A DNA stretch of 64,000 nt from Prionace glauca (GCA_037974335.1 CM075760.1:39977603-40041602), one strand, 5' to 3'. Counted from the stretch's first letter, positions 9,037 through 20,700 are shown. A program made the numbers and translations. Notes: generated by a model from the letters alone, not told the origin.

Positions 9037-11009
9037 AATCAGATTATACTGTTCAATAGAACACGGTAAATCGGGTATAAAGAAACACTGCTGTTTAAAT
9101 CAGGTGCAGAACTTTCAAAATATTCCAGAAATCCCCGCTGTTCATGTCAATTTTATGATGTTCTTTTACTTCGGTGCATTTTTGCCATTGCTCCGATCCC
9201 AATTGACTGGGGGAATTGGGACCATCAAATTCTCTGGCTCTCATTTCACGAAGAGATTAATAAACAGACTTTTATTGGAATGGCATTTACTTGGAAGTTA
9301 TACGAATGAAAAAAAAAAACAAAAAAACATCCGGTCACGTTATTGTTTTGCGATACTATTTACTCACATAATGAACAGGACATTGAATGAAAATATTTGA
9401 TGAGGATGATTACGAGTTAAAATGTGTCTTTCTTGTGGGGATGAAACATTTACTGTTTAAATGTCGGAATCCCATTTTGTCCATTCAGCTTCTCGCTAAT
9501 CTGTCCCACACAGTATTTGGCAGCAATCCAGGCTGCTGTCAAATGCTCAAAGTTATGGACAGGAAACATCTGGGGGTGTTTGTGCAGTGGATCAAAGATC
9601 TGTTTCCTCAGCACTGACCGCTTGGCTGCAAGCCAATTTAAAACCCTGCACGTTGTCATTAAGGTCTATTTATAATCAAATCTACCCAGCAACAGTACTG
9701 GAGGCACTTGAATGTTTTTATTGTTGTAAATCTAGATGATTTTTTTCCTACCTCTAAAGAAAGGAAATTTATGCAGCTTCTCTGGCACCCTGTTTGTAAC
9801 AATAATGATTTTTGTCCAACACATCAAGATATTTTGATAGACGGATAGAAAGAATTACAGGAAATTTGAGAGATGTCTCAGAGAGACGATTCATGAACAT
9901 ATATGTTTGTATAGAATTTCCCTTTAACTTTCTATGGGATGTTTGGTTGGAAAGGGCAGCACTTTTTGCCTGTCCCAAATTCACCTGAACTGACTGGTTT
10001 TCTAGGCCACATCTGAAGATATTGCAAAGACAGCTATTTTACTGTCCACCTGGAGTCATATCCTGTATCTATTCCAGATTTATTAATTCAATTCAAATTC
10101 CACCAGCTAGAATGATCCGATTTAAATCCCTGTCCTCACATCATTGTTCTGGTCCTCTGGATCACTGGATCAATTAAATTAATATTATGTCACAATCCCC
10201 GCAATCAATAAGTGTATTCCTGTGTTGATGCAGGAATGAATGGCATTTAAATGAATGATGGTTGGATGAATGACAGTTTGATGCCTGAATATTTTAGTTG
10301 AGGAATCAGTGAATGGACTGATGGAGACATTGATAGATGGTATTGAAAGATCCTGTTCTACATTCCCATATTTGTGCTTGATTTAAAAAAAATGATCAGC
10401 TCCTTTATTCCATTTGTGTCAGTCTAACACCTTCAATCCTCCTGCGGCTCTGATGGTTCATTGCTTTGCTGATGCTGAATCGTCATATCCAAGGTAAAAC
10501 GAGTGAAGATGATTTGTTTGAGGAGGGAAGATTGTAATATTTGAAACTTTTTTTTCGCGTACAACAAATCACTCAACATGCCCTCACCCAAATTAGTGAA
10601 GGTAACAGGATGAAAAGTAAATAAGGTAGCAACGTACATATTGTGAGGCTCACTGGGCAACTACAAGTGTGACATTACTTCTCAAAACAGTGAAATAATG
10701 ATTCGGAATTTAAAGATTCAGTAACTTCACATGAGATACAGTTGTTCCATTCATATCATCACTTTGATAATCATCATACACTCCGCTATGTACCAGGACT
10801 TTCTGTGTGACGATGAGGTGGCTACTTTTCAATGAAGCGCAGAGGCTCCTGGGTAGCTGTTCATTATCCTCGGTCAGAATTAATTCCATTCCCCACTGAA
10901 TTCTGGGACAGATTTTATTCCTCGATGACAAAAAGGCCAATATATTGTCAAAAAATATTGGTATCATTAAATCACATGAAGCAAAGTAGCATTGTATGTC
11001 GTATAGAAT
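9037..11009. other. Mostly unique non-coding DNA
   Basis: No convincing gene. The open frames are short and unlike known proteins. ACTGACTGGTTTTCTAGGCC near 9990 resembles a piece near 26065 and is probably an old interspersed repeat. A 69-residue open stretch on the minus strand at 9450-9659 was looked at and not recognised. Confidence 0.5.
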
Positions 11010-11560
11010 GAAATACTGAAAATAAACAGAAAATGCTGGAAAATATCAACAAATCTGACAGCATATGTAGAGACAGCATAGAGCGAACGTTTCGAGTGTC
11101 GATGACACTTCGGCAGAGTATTCCTGATGCGTTGGAGAGAGCATCATTGTTTATAACTCGGTGTCCGAAAAGCTGCATAACTTTTCTGCGAGACGGGAAT
11201 AGTTTAAGTAGTTACTGTTTAATGATATCCACTATTTCAAGCCACACACAAGTTACATCGATTTGCATATCGATTCCAAATATCATAATCAACTTTTTCA
11301 TCCTAACTAACCTAATCAACGCCTAAATCACTAACTATATCCTAAAAAAAAACTTCCTAATCCCTATCCACCCCCATCATTTCCCACTTTCATCATCCTC
11401 TTCAAATTTCTTCATATAAAAAAAAGATCACCCTGACTCAAGACGTTGGCTCTCTTCTCTCTCCACAGATGCTGTCAGACCTGTTGAGATTTTTCAGAAT
11501 TTATTGTTTTTTTCAGTTTCCAGAATCCGCAGTATCTTTTGTTTTCATGCTGAATGTAAT
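11010..11560. repeat. Two inverted copies of SINE-like family Q around a G-poor insert
   Basis: The left copy (about 11010-11115, plus) has AACAGAAAATGCTGGAAAAT and ends near ACACTTCGGCAGA. The right copy (about 11418-11560) is its reverse complement (CACAGATGCTGTCAGACCTG). Between them lies about 300 bp, of which 11275-11415 is almost free of G on the plus strand. Other Q copies are at 18.4 and 28.6 kb. Confidence 0.7.
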
Positions 11561-12094
11561 TGGTGAAACAATTGTTTATCGGTATGAATTGATGATAATT
11601 GGTGAATTGGAACAGCCCCGCCTGGAAATTCCCCTCCAAGACACTCATCAACCTGATTTGAACATTATTAACTTTCCTGTGCTGTCGCTAAGTCAGAATC
11701 CATGAGCACCCTCCCAAACAGCACTATGCGATTACCGACACTGCAAGTTTTGCAGCGATTCAAGAAGGCGGCTCACCAGCAACTCACTGAATGCAATCAG
11801 CAATGGGGAATGAATGCTGGCCCAGAAAGCATCGCCCACCTTCCAGTTAGATAGGCACATGAGTGAAACGAGAATGGAGGGATATGGTAGGGGATATTAA
11901 ATAGGGTTAAACCTCGGGAGACACCGGAAAGGCAGGCTGTAAGATTAATATTTTGACTTTATTCCACAGGTGGAGGTCCACCTCGTGTCAAACGAGGGGC
12001 ATTCACACGGCGGGTCGTGCCTGGGCTGCTCTTGGAAGTTCCAGGAGTGGCCTAGGACTTCGTGTCGGTGTGTGTGCTTGATCCTGGACCGGTA
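11561..12094. other. Non-coding, nothing recognised
   Basis: No supported feature. Part may be old repeat DNA, since the stretch before the next SINE has mixed composition. Confidence 0.4.
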
Positions 12095-12430
12095 GATGGG
12101 CGCCGCAACAGCTCAGTGACTAGCACTGCTGGCTGTGCAGGCACATGGATTTGGGCCTGTGTCTGTGGGAGTTTGCTCATTCTCCCTGTGGTTGCGTGGG
12201 TTTCCTCCGGGCGCTCCGGTTTCCTCCCACACCCCAAAAATGTGCTCTCAGGCTAATCGGTTTTTACCAAATCGACACTGTTTCTTCCCTGAATCTGACT
12301 GAGTAGGGTTCCATTCGTAGCCATGCAGGGTAGAATAGGTGTAGGGTGATGTGGCGGCGCGGGCTCGTTGGGCCGAAGGGCCTGTTTCCCGTGCTGGATT
12401 GTTCTTTGTTCTTTGTTCTTTGTTCTTTGT
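12095..12430 (+). mobile_element. tRNA-derived SINE
   Basis: Degenerate tRNA-like head (GCAACAGCTCAGTGACTAGC), then the body motif TCCTCCGGGCGCTCCGGTTT and the 3' body GGGCCGAAGGGCCTGTTTCC. It ends in the short tandem tail TTCTTTG repeated about four times (to 12430). The same subgroup appears in reverse at 61968-62290. Confidence 0.85.
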
Positions 12431-12589
12431 ATAAAATAATATTAAATATACTTATTTTATTAATGCATGCGAACAGGTGAATGCATTTATTAAATTGTGA
12501 ATGAACGGTCATTGGTGAAAATAATTGCTATTTTTCTGAACATTTATGGCATTCTCCTTAACTGCTGGAAGCTTTCACGTTTGAAGTTT

Positions 12590-12895
12590 ATTTACTAATG
12601 TCACGAGTAGGCTTATGACATTAGACACTGCAATGAAGTTACTGTGAACATCTCTGACTCGCCACATTGTGGTGTCTGTTCGGGTGAATTGAGGGAGAAT
12701 TTAGCCTGGCCAGTGCACCTTACCTGCATGCCTTTTTCGGGCTGTGGGGGGAAACTGGAGCACCCAGAGGAAATCCATGCTTACACGGAGAATGTGCTAA
12801 CTCCGCACAGGCACTGGTCCATGCTGGCAACAAAAATTGTGGCTCTGGGGTTGTGAGGCAATAGTGCTAACCTCTGTGCCACCTGACACCCAATA
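12590..12895 (-). mobile_element. tRNA-derived SINE relic
   Basis: In reverse orientation the head GGTGGCACAGAGGTTAGCAC lies at about 12890-12868 and the body motif near 12750. It is diverged and its 3' part differs from the 13.4-kb copy (ends GTTCACAGTAACTTCATTGC in reverse). Confidence 0.7.
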
Positions 12896-13405
12896 TTCCA
12901 CAAGAGATGGATGATTCAAATTCAACACACTTTTTGTACATTCAGCCAGTGGAAGCTTAGCAAAGTAAGCTGCTCCAGTGACAGACATATCTCATTCATA
13001 GCGTCACGGGAAAGATATTTGCTCGGTTCACACATGAAATACATCATCTTTTTGCACCGGGTATTCCTGATGTGCAGTGCAGTGATTGTGTTGGAAGATT
13101 TACTCCAGCCGACAACTTCTCCATGTTTCGTATGTGTCCATATCTTTAACGCACTTTGGTCAATCTCGCTAAGCCATTCAACACCGTCAGCACGGCAATG
13201 TCCATAGAATAATTGGCCCTACACCAAAGCATCTAATATCCATTCATGATACAAAAACGTTAAAACACAATGACAAATGGTAACTTAATGGGCAGCACTT
13301 GTGACAAAACTAACTTTTCAAAAATTGACCTCCTCAATCAGAAAAGATGATATATGTATAGGATTCCAATTTGAATTAGCTGTGTTTAATTTGTACCCAA
13401 CAATG
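12896..13405. other. Non-coding, nothing recognised
   Basis: No gene or RNA supported between the two SINEs. Confidence 0.45.
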
Positions 13406-13745
13406 GGGCGGCACGGTAGCACAGTGGTTAGCACTGCTGCTTCACAGCTCCAGGGTCCTGGGTTCGATTCCCGGCTCGGGTCACTGCCTGTGTGGAGTTT
13501 GCAAATTCTCCTCGTGTCTGCGTGGGTTTTCTCCGGGTGCTCCGGTTTCCTCCCACAGTCCAAAGATGTGCGGGTTAGGTTCATTGGCTATGCTAAAATT
13601 GCCCCTTAGTGTCCTGGGATGTGTAGGTTAGAGGGATTAGCAGGTAAATGTGTAGGGATATGGGGATAGGGTCTGGGTGGGATTGTGTTCGGTGCAGACT
13701 CGATGGGCCGAAGGGCCTGTTTCTGCACTGTAGGGTTCTATGCTG
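13406..13745 (+). mobile_element. tRNA-derived SINE, nearly full length
   Basis: Well-preserved head GGGCGGCACGGTAGCACAGT with B-box-like GGGTTCGATTCCC, body TTTCTCCGGGTGCTCCGGTT and 3' end GATGGGCCGAAGGGCCTGTT. The same sequence in reverse sits inside a CR1 at 63.1-63.5 kb, so this subgroup amplified after that CR1 inserted. It resembles the HE1-type SINEs known from sharks; the family name is an inference. Confidence 0.9.
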
Positions 13746-14184
13746 GATGCAAGTAATCAATTTGATATTGATTTCAATCAAACACAATGCACACACACAC
13801 CAAGATGCTCAAGTTTTGTTCCGCTGGGACCACCGAATTCCAGAAATTGTTTAAAATATAGCTACAAATTTTAAATTAAAAGTTGAATAGAGAGTGCATG
13901 CCGTTGACATCGACACAACGTTTGTAGCACCAAGGAGCCCGAGAGAAACTGCAGTTAATGCAATCAGGGGGAAAACAGTCCACTAGCTGGAGCATAAAGG
14001 AAGATGGTTGTGGTTGTTATTGGTCAATCATCTCAGTCACAGGGTTTTGCAGGAATTATCCAGATTAGTAACATAGCCCCAAGCTTTAGTCAGTATCAAC
14101 GTTCATATGTGTGATCTTTACTGATGATTGAACAAAGTTCAACACCAGTTCCGATTCCCCCCTCTCGCACTATTTGTCTATATC
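13746..14184. other. Non-coding, nothing recognised
   Basis: A short CA run near 13790; no supported gene. Confidence 0.45.
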
Positions 14185-14490
14185 AAGCAAGACTACAAAA
14201 ACATTCAGTCTTGGGCTACTGGGTGGCAAGTAACATTAATGCCACACAAATGGCAGGCAATGACGACTTCCAATAATGGAGATTGCAATAATATCCCCTT
14301 GACACTAAATAGCATTACTTGTGCAGAACTATCAACACCCTGGGCATTGCATTTCGTGAATATCTGAACTGGAACAGGCATTTCAATCATGTGGCTACAA
14401 GAGCAGTTCAGACGCCAGGAGTTCTGCGGTGAACAGCTAGCTCACCTCCTGAATTCCCAAACCCCATCCATCATCGATCGACAAGGCAAA
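14185..14490 (+). mobile_element. Old non-LTR retrotransposon RT fragment
   Basis: The plus frame reads IQSWATGWQVTLMPHKWQAM. This matches the thumb region of a jockey/Rex-type LINE RT common in sharks (expected W-x-V-x-F-x-x-x-K-C-Q-x-M). It is strongly decayed and continues in other frames to about 14490. A related fragment in the opposite orientation lies at 45.1-45.7 kb. Confidence 0.6.
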
Positions 14491-14899
14491 AGTGAGGAGT
14501 AAGAACAAACAACAAAGAACAGTGCAGCCCATGAACAGGCCCTTCTGCCCACCATTTCTGTTCCAACACAGATGATTGAATATTCCCTACTTGGCTGACT
14601 CGTGCCACTTAGAAAACTGAATGTCTTTCTGGAAAAAAAAAGTAGCTGTCTCAAAGTACACCCCACCCACCAGCTTCCCAAAGCTTGCCATCACAGTCTC
14701 AAAGGGAATTATGATTTGGCAACAAAAGTTGACTTCATCAGTGACGTCAAAATTCCACGAAGTAACGTCAAATATATCATATCTCTGCTTATATTCAACG
14801 CGCCTCCGACTCTATCTGTGTTAAACTAGGCTCTGCTCAGATCACATTCCAAAAGGTCTCATCTAAGCTTTTTTTTCCCTTACACTCTGGTCAATATCA

Positions 14900-15450
14900 G
14901 CTGTTCATGTACGAGGCACAGGCCCTGTTAATACTATAGTTTCTAAGTTATGGCTGCCATGTTCCTGCTAATCTAACATGAGGCCACATCTTAATTCTTA
15001 CTGCCTTAGAACATTTCCCACTGTGTACTTAACTGGAAACAATATCTCATGCATTATCTCAAGATTCTGTAATATTTATTTTGCTAATAGTTCATTAAAT
15101 TTGAATGATCTAGGGCCTATTTAAGTTAATGTTGCACCAGTCCATGTATTTGATTATTTAAGGCTACGTCATGTCTTAGTTTTATTCTACTTTGTAATAC
15201 CTCCTAATTGCTGCATTGTCACAATCTCAGTGTCTATCAGCCTAGGTTCCGTATCCACAATTACTAAGAATAAAGTGGGCTCTGTCTCAGTTTACATCAG
15301 TCAAGGTACTGTATCAGAAATTATCACTAACACACTGGATTCTGTCTCAGTTTATACCTGTCTCAGTGCTTTATCACTAATGTACTTGGCTCCATCTCAG
15401 TTCATATAAACCTCGTCCAGTATCATTAATTACTCGGCACTGTCTCAGTT
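14900..15450. repeat. Degenerate minisatellite, CTCAGTTTA-type motif
   Basis: Loose repeats of TCTGTCTCAGTTTAYAYC plus CTGTATCAYTAATTACT with a spacing of roughly 60-70 bp, clearest at 15230-15450. Its reverse complement recurs at 23.9-24.8 kb. Non-coding. Confidence 0.6.
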
Positions 15451-15451
15451 C

Positions 15452-15680
15452 ATAGAATCTTAGAATCCTACAGTGCAGAAAGAGGCCCTTCGGCCCATCG
15501 AGTCTGCACCGCACACAATCCCACGTGGGCCCTGCCCCCATACCCCCTACATATTGTACCCACTAATCCCTCTACCCTAAGCATCCCTGGTCATTAACGA
15601 ACAATTTCTCAGCATAGTCGATTCAACCTGACTTACACGACTTTGGACCGTGGGAGGAAACCGGAGTACTGTAATATACA
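15452..15680 (-). mobile_element. tRNA-derived SINE fragment
   Basis: In reverse, the 3' body of the SINE (CATAGAATCTTAGAATCCTA, then CCCTTCGGCCCATCGAGTCT) runs to GTGGGAGGAAACCGGAGTAC at about 15668. The tRNA head is missing, so it is truncated at its 5' side. Confidence 0.8.
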
Positions 15681-15699
15681 GGCACAGATTCAATCCCCA

Positions 15700-16330
15700 T
15701 GAAATTTATAGAGACGGCCGACTGTCCCATCATAAACTTACAGGACAGGAGTTACATGTGGTTAGCTGCAGTATGCAAAATTCCCTCTGCATTGCCAAAT
15801 TAAACACTCCCAATGAAGGAATAACATGAGTCAGTACAAAGTGAATCTCCCTCTACACTATTCAAATCAAACGTTCGAAGAACCGTATACTGTCTAGAAA
15901 CATAGTGAACCTCCCTCTACAAATTCTGCTCAAACTAAATCAAGGCAGAAAGAGAATGGACTCTCTTCTACTTAAAACCTCTCCTGCACCCTGCCTTTAG
16001 ATATTCGGGAGGCAGGTGCTAGATACAGGGGAAAGATTGTCTGCACAGTTCCATAAAACGCATCCAGGTCAGGTACAGCAGAAATTAGATGGGGACTAAA
16101 TCTTGATATTGGCAAAGTCATATCAAACATTCAAAAGGCAGCTACAGTGAGTTTAGATGCAGAGTAAATGTTCCTCCACACTGCCCAGTCAAATACTGCA
16201 AGGACAGGGATAACACCGGCTAAATCTAGGGAATGGTCCCTTGGTGCTGCGACATCGAATTCTTATCATTAGCTACAGCCGAGGTTAGAAGCAAAAGAAA
16301 ATGTAGCAAGCATTTCAAGGTCCGAGAATG
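15700..16330. repeat. Degenerate minisatellite, CTCCCTCTACA-type motif
   Basis: Repeated diverged segments share CCTCCCTCTACA, TCAAAC and GGACAGG-like words about 65 bp apart (for example 15850, 15910 and 16170). This matches the common shark minisatellite built on GTAAAGCTCCCTCTACACTG. Heavily decayed. Confidence 0.6.
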
Positions 16331-16338
16331 TTCAAGAG

Positions 16339-16369
16339 ATCTTATGGAGTGAATCTCACTCCATAAGAT
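16339..16369. repeat. Perfect 14-bp inverted repeat
   Basis: ATCTTATGGAGTGA at 16339-16352 and its exact complement at 16356-16369 around a 3-base loop. It sits in unique DNA with no gene nearby, and no terminator role is proposed. Confidence 0.7.
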
Positions 16370-17199
16370 TCAAATTCATTTAATTATGTATTTTAGAAGC
16401 CTGTAACTCTGGCTGAGAGAATACATTGGACAGATATTGACTTTATCTGTGGAGTGAAGACGATGAACCATCGTGGAGAGACAAGACACAGAACCAGACA
16501 AGAGAAAGACAGAGAAAGAGATGAAACACAGGAGATGTTCTGTGTTTTCTGTGTCATTTTATTTCGGGATCAGAGGGATTATTTCCTAATTCTGAACATA
16601 GATATCATCATGATGTTTTTTCCTCATAAAACTCATGAACAAATATTGTTGAAAAACAACCATTACTGGAATCCGTTGATTGATTTGCATGGTTGTCTCT
16701 ATTTCTGTGCTATGTTGGTGGGGAAATATTTGCTGTGTTTTTGTTAGTCAACAATCTAATTTGAAATTTCTATTTTTGTATTTATTTACACAAATACCTC
16801 ACTGTTAACAATGAAATGTTCATGACAGCAAAACCAGATAAACCGTCACTTATTGATCAGTTTCAACTCAAAATAGCGATTTATTTTAAGAATTTTGACA
16901 GTTGGTTCGAAATGAATAGAATCTTTTGAACATTCATAACTCCAGTTGTAGTTAATTAAAACAAAATGATACATTCCATTTCAGGATTTGTTCTGAAAGT
17001 TCTGATGTCACAATTCATGAAGCATCTGTGAACAGACAGATATTCTTCTGAATGTTAATCTGATTGAGGTTTTAATCTGTTTAAACTAGGCAAGTTCAAT
17101 TAAACAAAAGAGAGACCTGATGTCTCAATATTCCTGTCATAAATAGTGATTACACTCACATGACAGAAGAATAAAAAATCGAATATGGTTATCACTAAG
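16370..17199. other. AT-rich non-coding DNA
   Basis: No gene, RNA or repeat family recognised. Confidence 0.45.
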
Positions 17200-17665
17200 A
17201 GATACAATTAATTTTGCTGCCTCACAGGGAAACGCGTTCGATTCCAACCTTGGGTGGATGTGAGTGGTTTTCACATTCGACCCATATCTATGTGAATTCC
17301 CTCCAAGTGCTCCAGTTTCCTTCCACAGTCCCAACATGCGCAGATTAGGTGGATTGGCTACGATAAGTTGCCGTTCAGCGTCCAATGATGCGCAACGTAG
17401 AATCACGGAATCCCTACAGTGCAGAAGGAGTCCATTCTGTTCATCAAGTCTGCACCAGCTAACCATCAGAACATCCTTCACAAGGTGGATTGTCTACGTT
17501 AAATTTCCTGTTAGTGTCCAGCGATGTGCAGGTTCGGGGGATTAGCGTGTGAATATGTGATGTTGTCGGGATAGGGTGAAAGCTGGGCCCAGGTAGGATG
17601 CTCTGCTGGAGAGCCGCTGCAGACCTTTTGGACAGAATGGCCTCCATTTGAACTGTAGGGATTAT
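17200..17665 (+). mobile_element. Composite tRNA-derived SINE relics
   Basis: A SINE body without a clear head (TTTTGCTGCCTCACAGGGAA to about 17395) is followed by a reversed SINE 3' end (ATCACGGAATCCCTACAGTG). A further plus-strand body follows (GGGGATTAGCGTGTGAATAT, then GGACAGAATGGCCTCC). Probably two or three nested, diverged copies. Confidence 0.6.
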
Positions 17666-18394
17666 ATGAGTTCATGCTGCTATGATCAGGCAGAAGAATG
17701 AATATATCTGCAACAATCTCAGCACTTCCAAAAAATTACAGCTTTCATTTTGGTGGAACTTGCATTTATAGAACATTTTACCCGACCTCATGCCGTCTCA
17801 ACGTTCTTACAGCTCACTTTGCTGAATTTAGTCACTGCTATAATGTTCGAAATACAGTAAGTAATGGACGCTTAACTTGTTCTAACAAACCGAGATATAA
17901 TAAATGACCATAACTTTGCGATTTTATATGAAAAATGAGGATTTGTGTCGGATATTGGGCATAACTGCCTTGCTCTTTGTAGTCATATCAAGAGATTTTG
18001 CATCCTGGCATCGACCTTAAATGTGAATCTGCTTCTCTCTCTGCTGATGCCCATTCAGCTGCTGAGTAGCGTTTTTATTGTTTAGATTTCTGGAACCTGC
18101 AGCACTTTGTGCTGTTTTCATTGATCCTCTGGATGTGAGCAACAAAGCCAACATTCATTATCCCTGCCGAAAAGGCGGTTGTGAACCACCTTGGTGAAAC
18201 TTACCCTCGGGATGATTTTATTGTTTCACTGTCGATAAAATCGTTGATACAACTGGGTGGCTTGCTCGGCAAGTTCAGTGGTGGTGAAGGGTCATTTTCC
18301 TTACAGTGGAACTGGAGTCTATCTGGGACAGACAAGGTAAAGATAGGAATCTTCGTTTCTCGTGTTATTTCCAAAGGTGTTGTTTGAAGTATAA
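17666..18394. other. Non-coding with an old interspersed repeat
   Basis: Around 18130-18230, CCAACATTCATTATCCCTGC and GGTTGTGAACCACCTTGGTG match a repeat common in sharks (also seen diverged near 22980-23030). The rest is unrecognised. Confidence 0.5.
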
Positions 18395-18635
18395 AAGTAA
18401 ATTACTGTGTATTCTGGAATTGAAATCAAAAGAAAAATAATGATGGAAAATCTCAGCAGGCCTGGTAATATCTGTAAGGAGAGAAAAGAGCTGACGTTTC
18501 CAGTCCAGATGACCTTTTGACAAAGCGTTGAGGAAGGGTCATTGGACTCGAAACGTCAGCTCTTCTCTCTCCTTACAGATGCTACCAGACTTGTTGAGAT
18601 TTTCCAGCGTTTTCTCTTCACTTTTTTTTACGTGC
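18395..18635. mobile_element. Palindromic SINE-like element (family Q)
   Basis: The left half contains AAAATCTCAGCAGGCCTGGT and GAGCTGACGTTTCCAGTCCA. The right half is an imperfect reverse complement (GACTCGAAACGTCAGCTCTT, then GTTGAGATTTTCCAGCGTTT). The halves meet near 18530, so the element is a foldback of the Q family. Confidence 0.75.
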
Positions 18636-18760
18636 CTTTGGGCGGAGTGAATTGATACTGAATCCCTGGGGCGAAGGAATTGTAGGTTGATCCAAGACTA
18701 TTGTACGGAAGAAGACACTATAAACATTGTCCAGGGATCTGTGGGACCTAGGACAAGCTT
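18636..18760 (-). pseudogene. IGHV: Immunoglobulin VH relic (FR2-CDR2-FR3 piece)
   Basis: On the minus strand this 125-bp piece aligns to 6730-6850 of the intact VH. Shared words include GCCCCAGGGATTCAG, followed by TATCAATTCACTCCGCCCAAAG-like FR3 start, and CCCTGGACAATG for the PGQG part of FR2. No Cys-bearing strands, leader or RSS are present. It ends exactly where the family Q palindrome begins, so the missing FR3 end and RSS may have been lost at that insertion. It shows that VH segments were once more widespread here. Confidence 0.7.
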
Positions 18761-18837
18761 TTCTTGAAAGCTTGGGATGAAACTTGTAGCGTTCTCTTGT
18801 TCAAAAGAGATTGAAGAACATAATAAATGCATGTCAC

Positions 18838-19045
18838 GTTGCACTGTAAATGGACACTAAAGGGTAACTGAGCATGGCCATTCGAACCACCCTGTACATC
18901 TTTGGACTGTAGAGGGAAAGTGGTAAACCTGGAGGAAACCCACGCACACACAGGGTGATTTTTAAAACACCATACAGTTACACAAGGCCGAAATGGAACC
19001 TGTGTCCGTAACAGTGTGGGGTTCCAGTGCTAACCACTATGTAAA
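18838..19045 (-). mobile_element. tRNA-derived SINE fragment
   Basis: Reverse orientation; the head corresponds to CAGTGCTAACCACTATG near 19028 and the body to GGAGGAAACCCACGCACACA near 18931. The 3' end is lost. Confidence 0.65.
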
Positions 19046-20490
19046 TAATTCTTACTAACTTTAAAAACGATATGAGTAACATATTCAGTATTTACTTGCA
19101 CTTTCTCAGTCAAAACCTAAATGTAATGAATTGCCCGGGGCGTGCTTGAATGTGATGTACAGCTGGCCATTCCACTGCCAATGCCATGCAATTTCAAACG
19201 ATTCACTGAACTTCTCTCCTATCTTTCCCTGCCTCAGACTGCACCTAAATCAGTTAAATTTTATTCTCTCCCTCAGTCTCCATTAACTCACTTACACGGG
19301 TACCCAGGAAACGGATCTGGCTCCTCGTTGAAAAAAAAGTTTATTTACTTTTTTGGTTACGACATCTTTTGACTAAAAAGGTGAAGCACAAATGTCTCAA
19401 CAGTGGAAAATTCAGTGTCGGAAACAAACCAGCTCATTCGCTTCAACCCCTCTCCTCAACTCTGTTACACAGCACTGAACACACTTAAACTTCCTACTTT
19501 AAAACACCTCGGCGGGAAAGAAATATTGCTGTAATGTTTCCTCTCAGTGATAATCTTTAGTCCATTTCCCTTCAATTAATCTGTTTAAACCTCCTAAAAT
19601 GATCATTTTCTTGTTTCATTAATATGGGAATGGGGGTGAATGTAATGCTGAGACCGGCAGCAATCTGTGTGACTGTTCTTGATGCTTTCAGAGTGAGTTC
19701 ACCCTCACAGGCAGGAAGACTGTTCACGGTGATAACATCAAACTGGCCCCGGTTGTTTCATTCTCAGGTAACACAACTTCCTGTTTCATGCTGCCGGTTC
19801 CAAACCGCACATCTCACTTCTGAGCAGAAAATAAATCCAGAGACCACAATCTGGTGAGAACATCTGTCAGTGTGGCTTATATCTGCCCACAGAGTCAGGG
19901 CAGAGTCAGACAGGTCACATTGCGGTCACATTTGCAATGAGCCTGATGTGATCTGTTCAGAGGTTCCATTCCCGGGCATTATCGGAATGGTCAGTGGATC
20001 ACTGAACTCCCCTGGATTCCGTGAAGGAAGGGAATGATAGCTGTTATGTTTCCTTGTTTGATCATTTTCTGTCCATCTGTTATTTATTTTTGTTCCTCAG
20101 CTTTTATCTGTCAGCACTCTGTTCTTCTTTCTCCCAAATTTCCTTTTGTCTCTCTCCATTTCCTTGTCAATCATTTGAACACTTTAATTCGAGTTCAAAA
20201 TCGTGAAGTTGTGAGTGGGGTAATTAAAGAGAGAATATTTCTACTCGAAGGACAGTCGGTAACCAATGGGAAAAGACGTATTTTATTGAACAGGGCGACA
20301 GAATTTTAAATGTTCACCTTGACACAACAGTTGTTATGAAATGGAAAAAAGAGCTTGAAAGGCTGATTGAATCAGGTTTCACAGTAACTTTGGAAAGCTA
20401 ATGAGATATATCCTTCATAGAGCTAAAATTTGAAGGATTTTTCGAGAATAGGTCCATTTTAATGGCCTTTAAGTATCATTGTCCAAGCAT
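19046..20490. other. Non-coding, nothing recognised
   Basis: No open frame resembling a known protein; no RNA gene. Composition is unremarkable. Confidence 0.45.
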
Positions 20491-20499
20491 CGATTCTGT

Positions 20500-20700
20500 A
20501 TCCCTCCCCCCACCCCCCGCCCCACCCCCACCACCCCCGGCCTTCATTGAGCCTGAATAAAATGCAACATTCATCCAGCTTTCATCTTGTGCTACCCTTA
20601 TCTTGTGACAGAACTTGTGTTTGTGTGTGTTTGTGTGTGTGTGTGTGTGGGGGGGAGGAGTGCTGTGGGGTGGGGAGGGTGGGGGCGGGGTGGTGGACTA
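20500..20700. repeat. C-rich and G-rich blocks with (GT)n
   Basis: C-rich 20503-20541 is followed 105 bp later by (GT)n at 20615-20648 and a G-rich block 20648-20696 (GGGGTGGGGAGGGTGGGGGC). The G block fits a G-quadruplex pattern, and the two blocks are roughly complementary. Confidence 0.75.

Noticed and set aside
8780-9400. 206-residue open frame starting FFTQRVV
   Set aside because: Only the CR1 C-terminus is real; the rest reads through the LINE 3' UTR and unique DNA.
9450-9659. 69-residue minus-strand frame with a protein-like composition
   Set aside because: No recognisable domain, no splice or start context; kept as unassigned.
12062-12256. Possible small gene upstream of 12.25 kb
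   Set aside because: Part of a SINE; no independent support.
13418-13480. tRNA-like sequence with a good B box
   Set aside because: It is the head of a SINE: no proper acceptor stem and continuous with the SINE body.
13301-13609. 102-residue open frame with GRHGSTVVSTAASQLQGPGF
   Set aside because: It is a translation of the tRNA-derived SINE; the same peptide appears from other copies.
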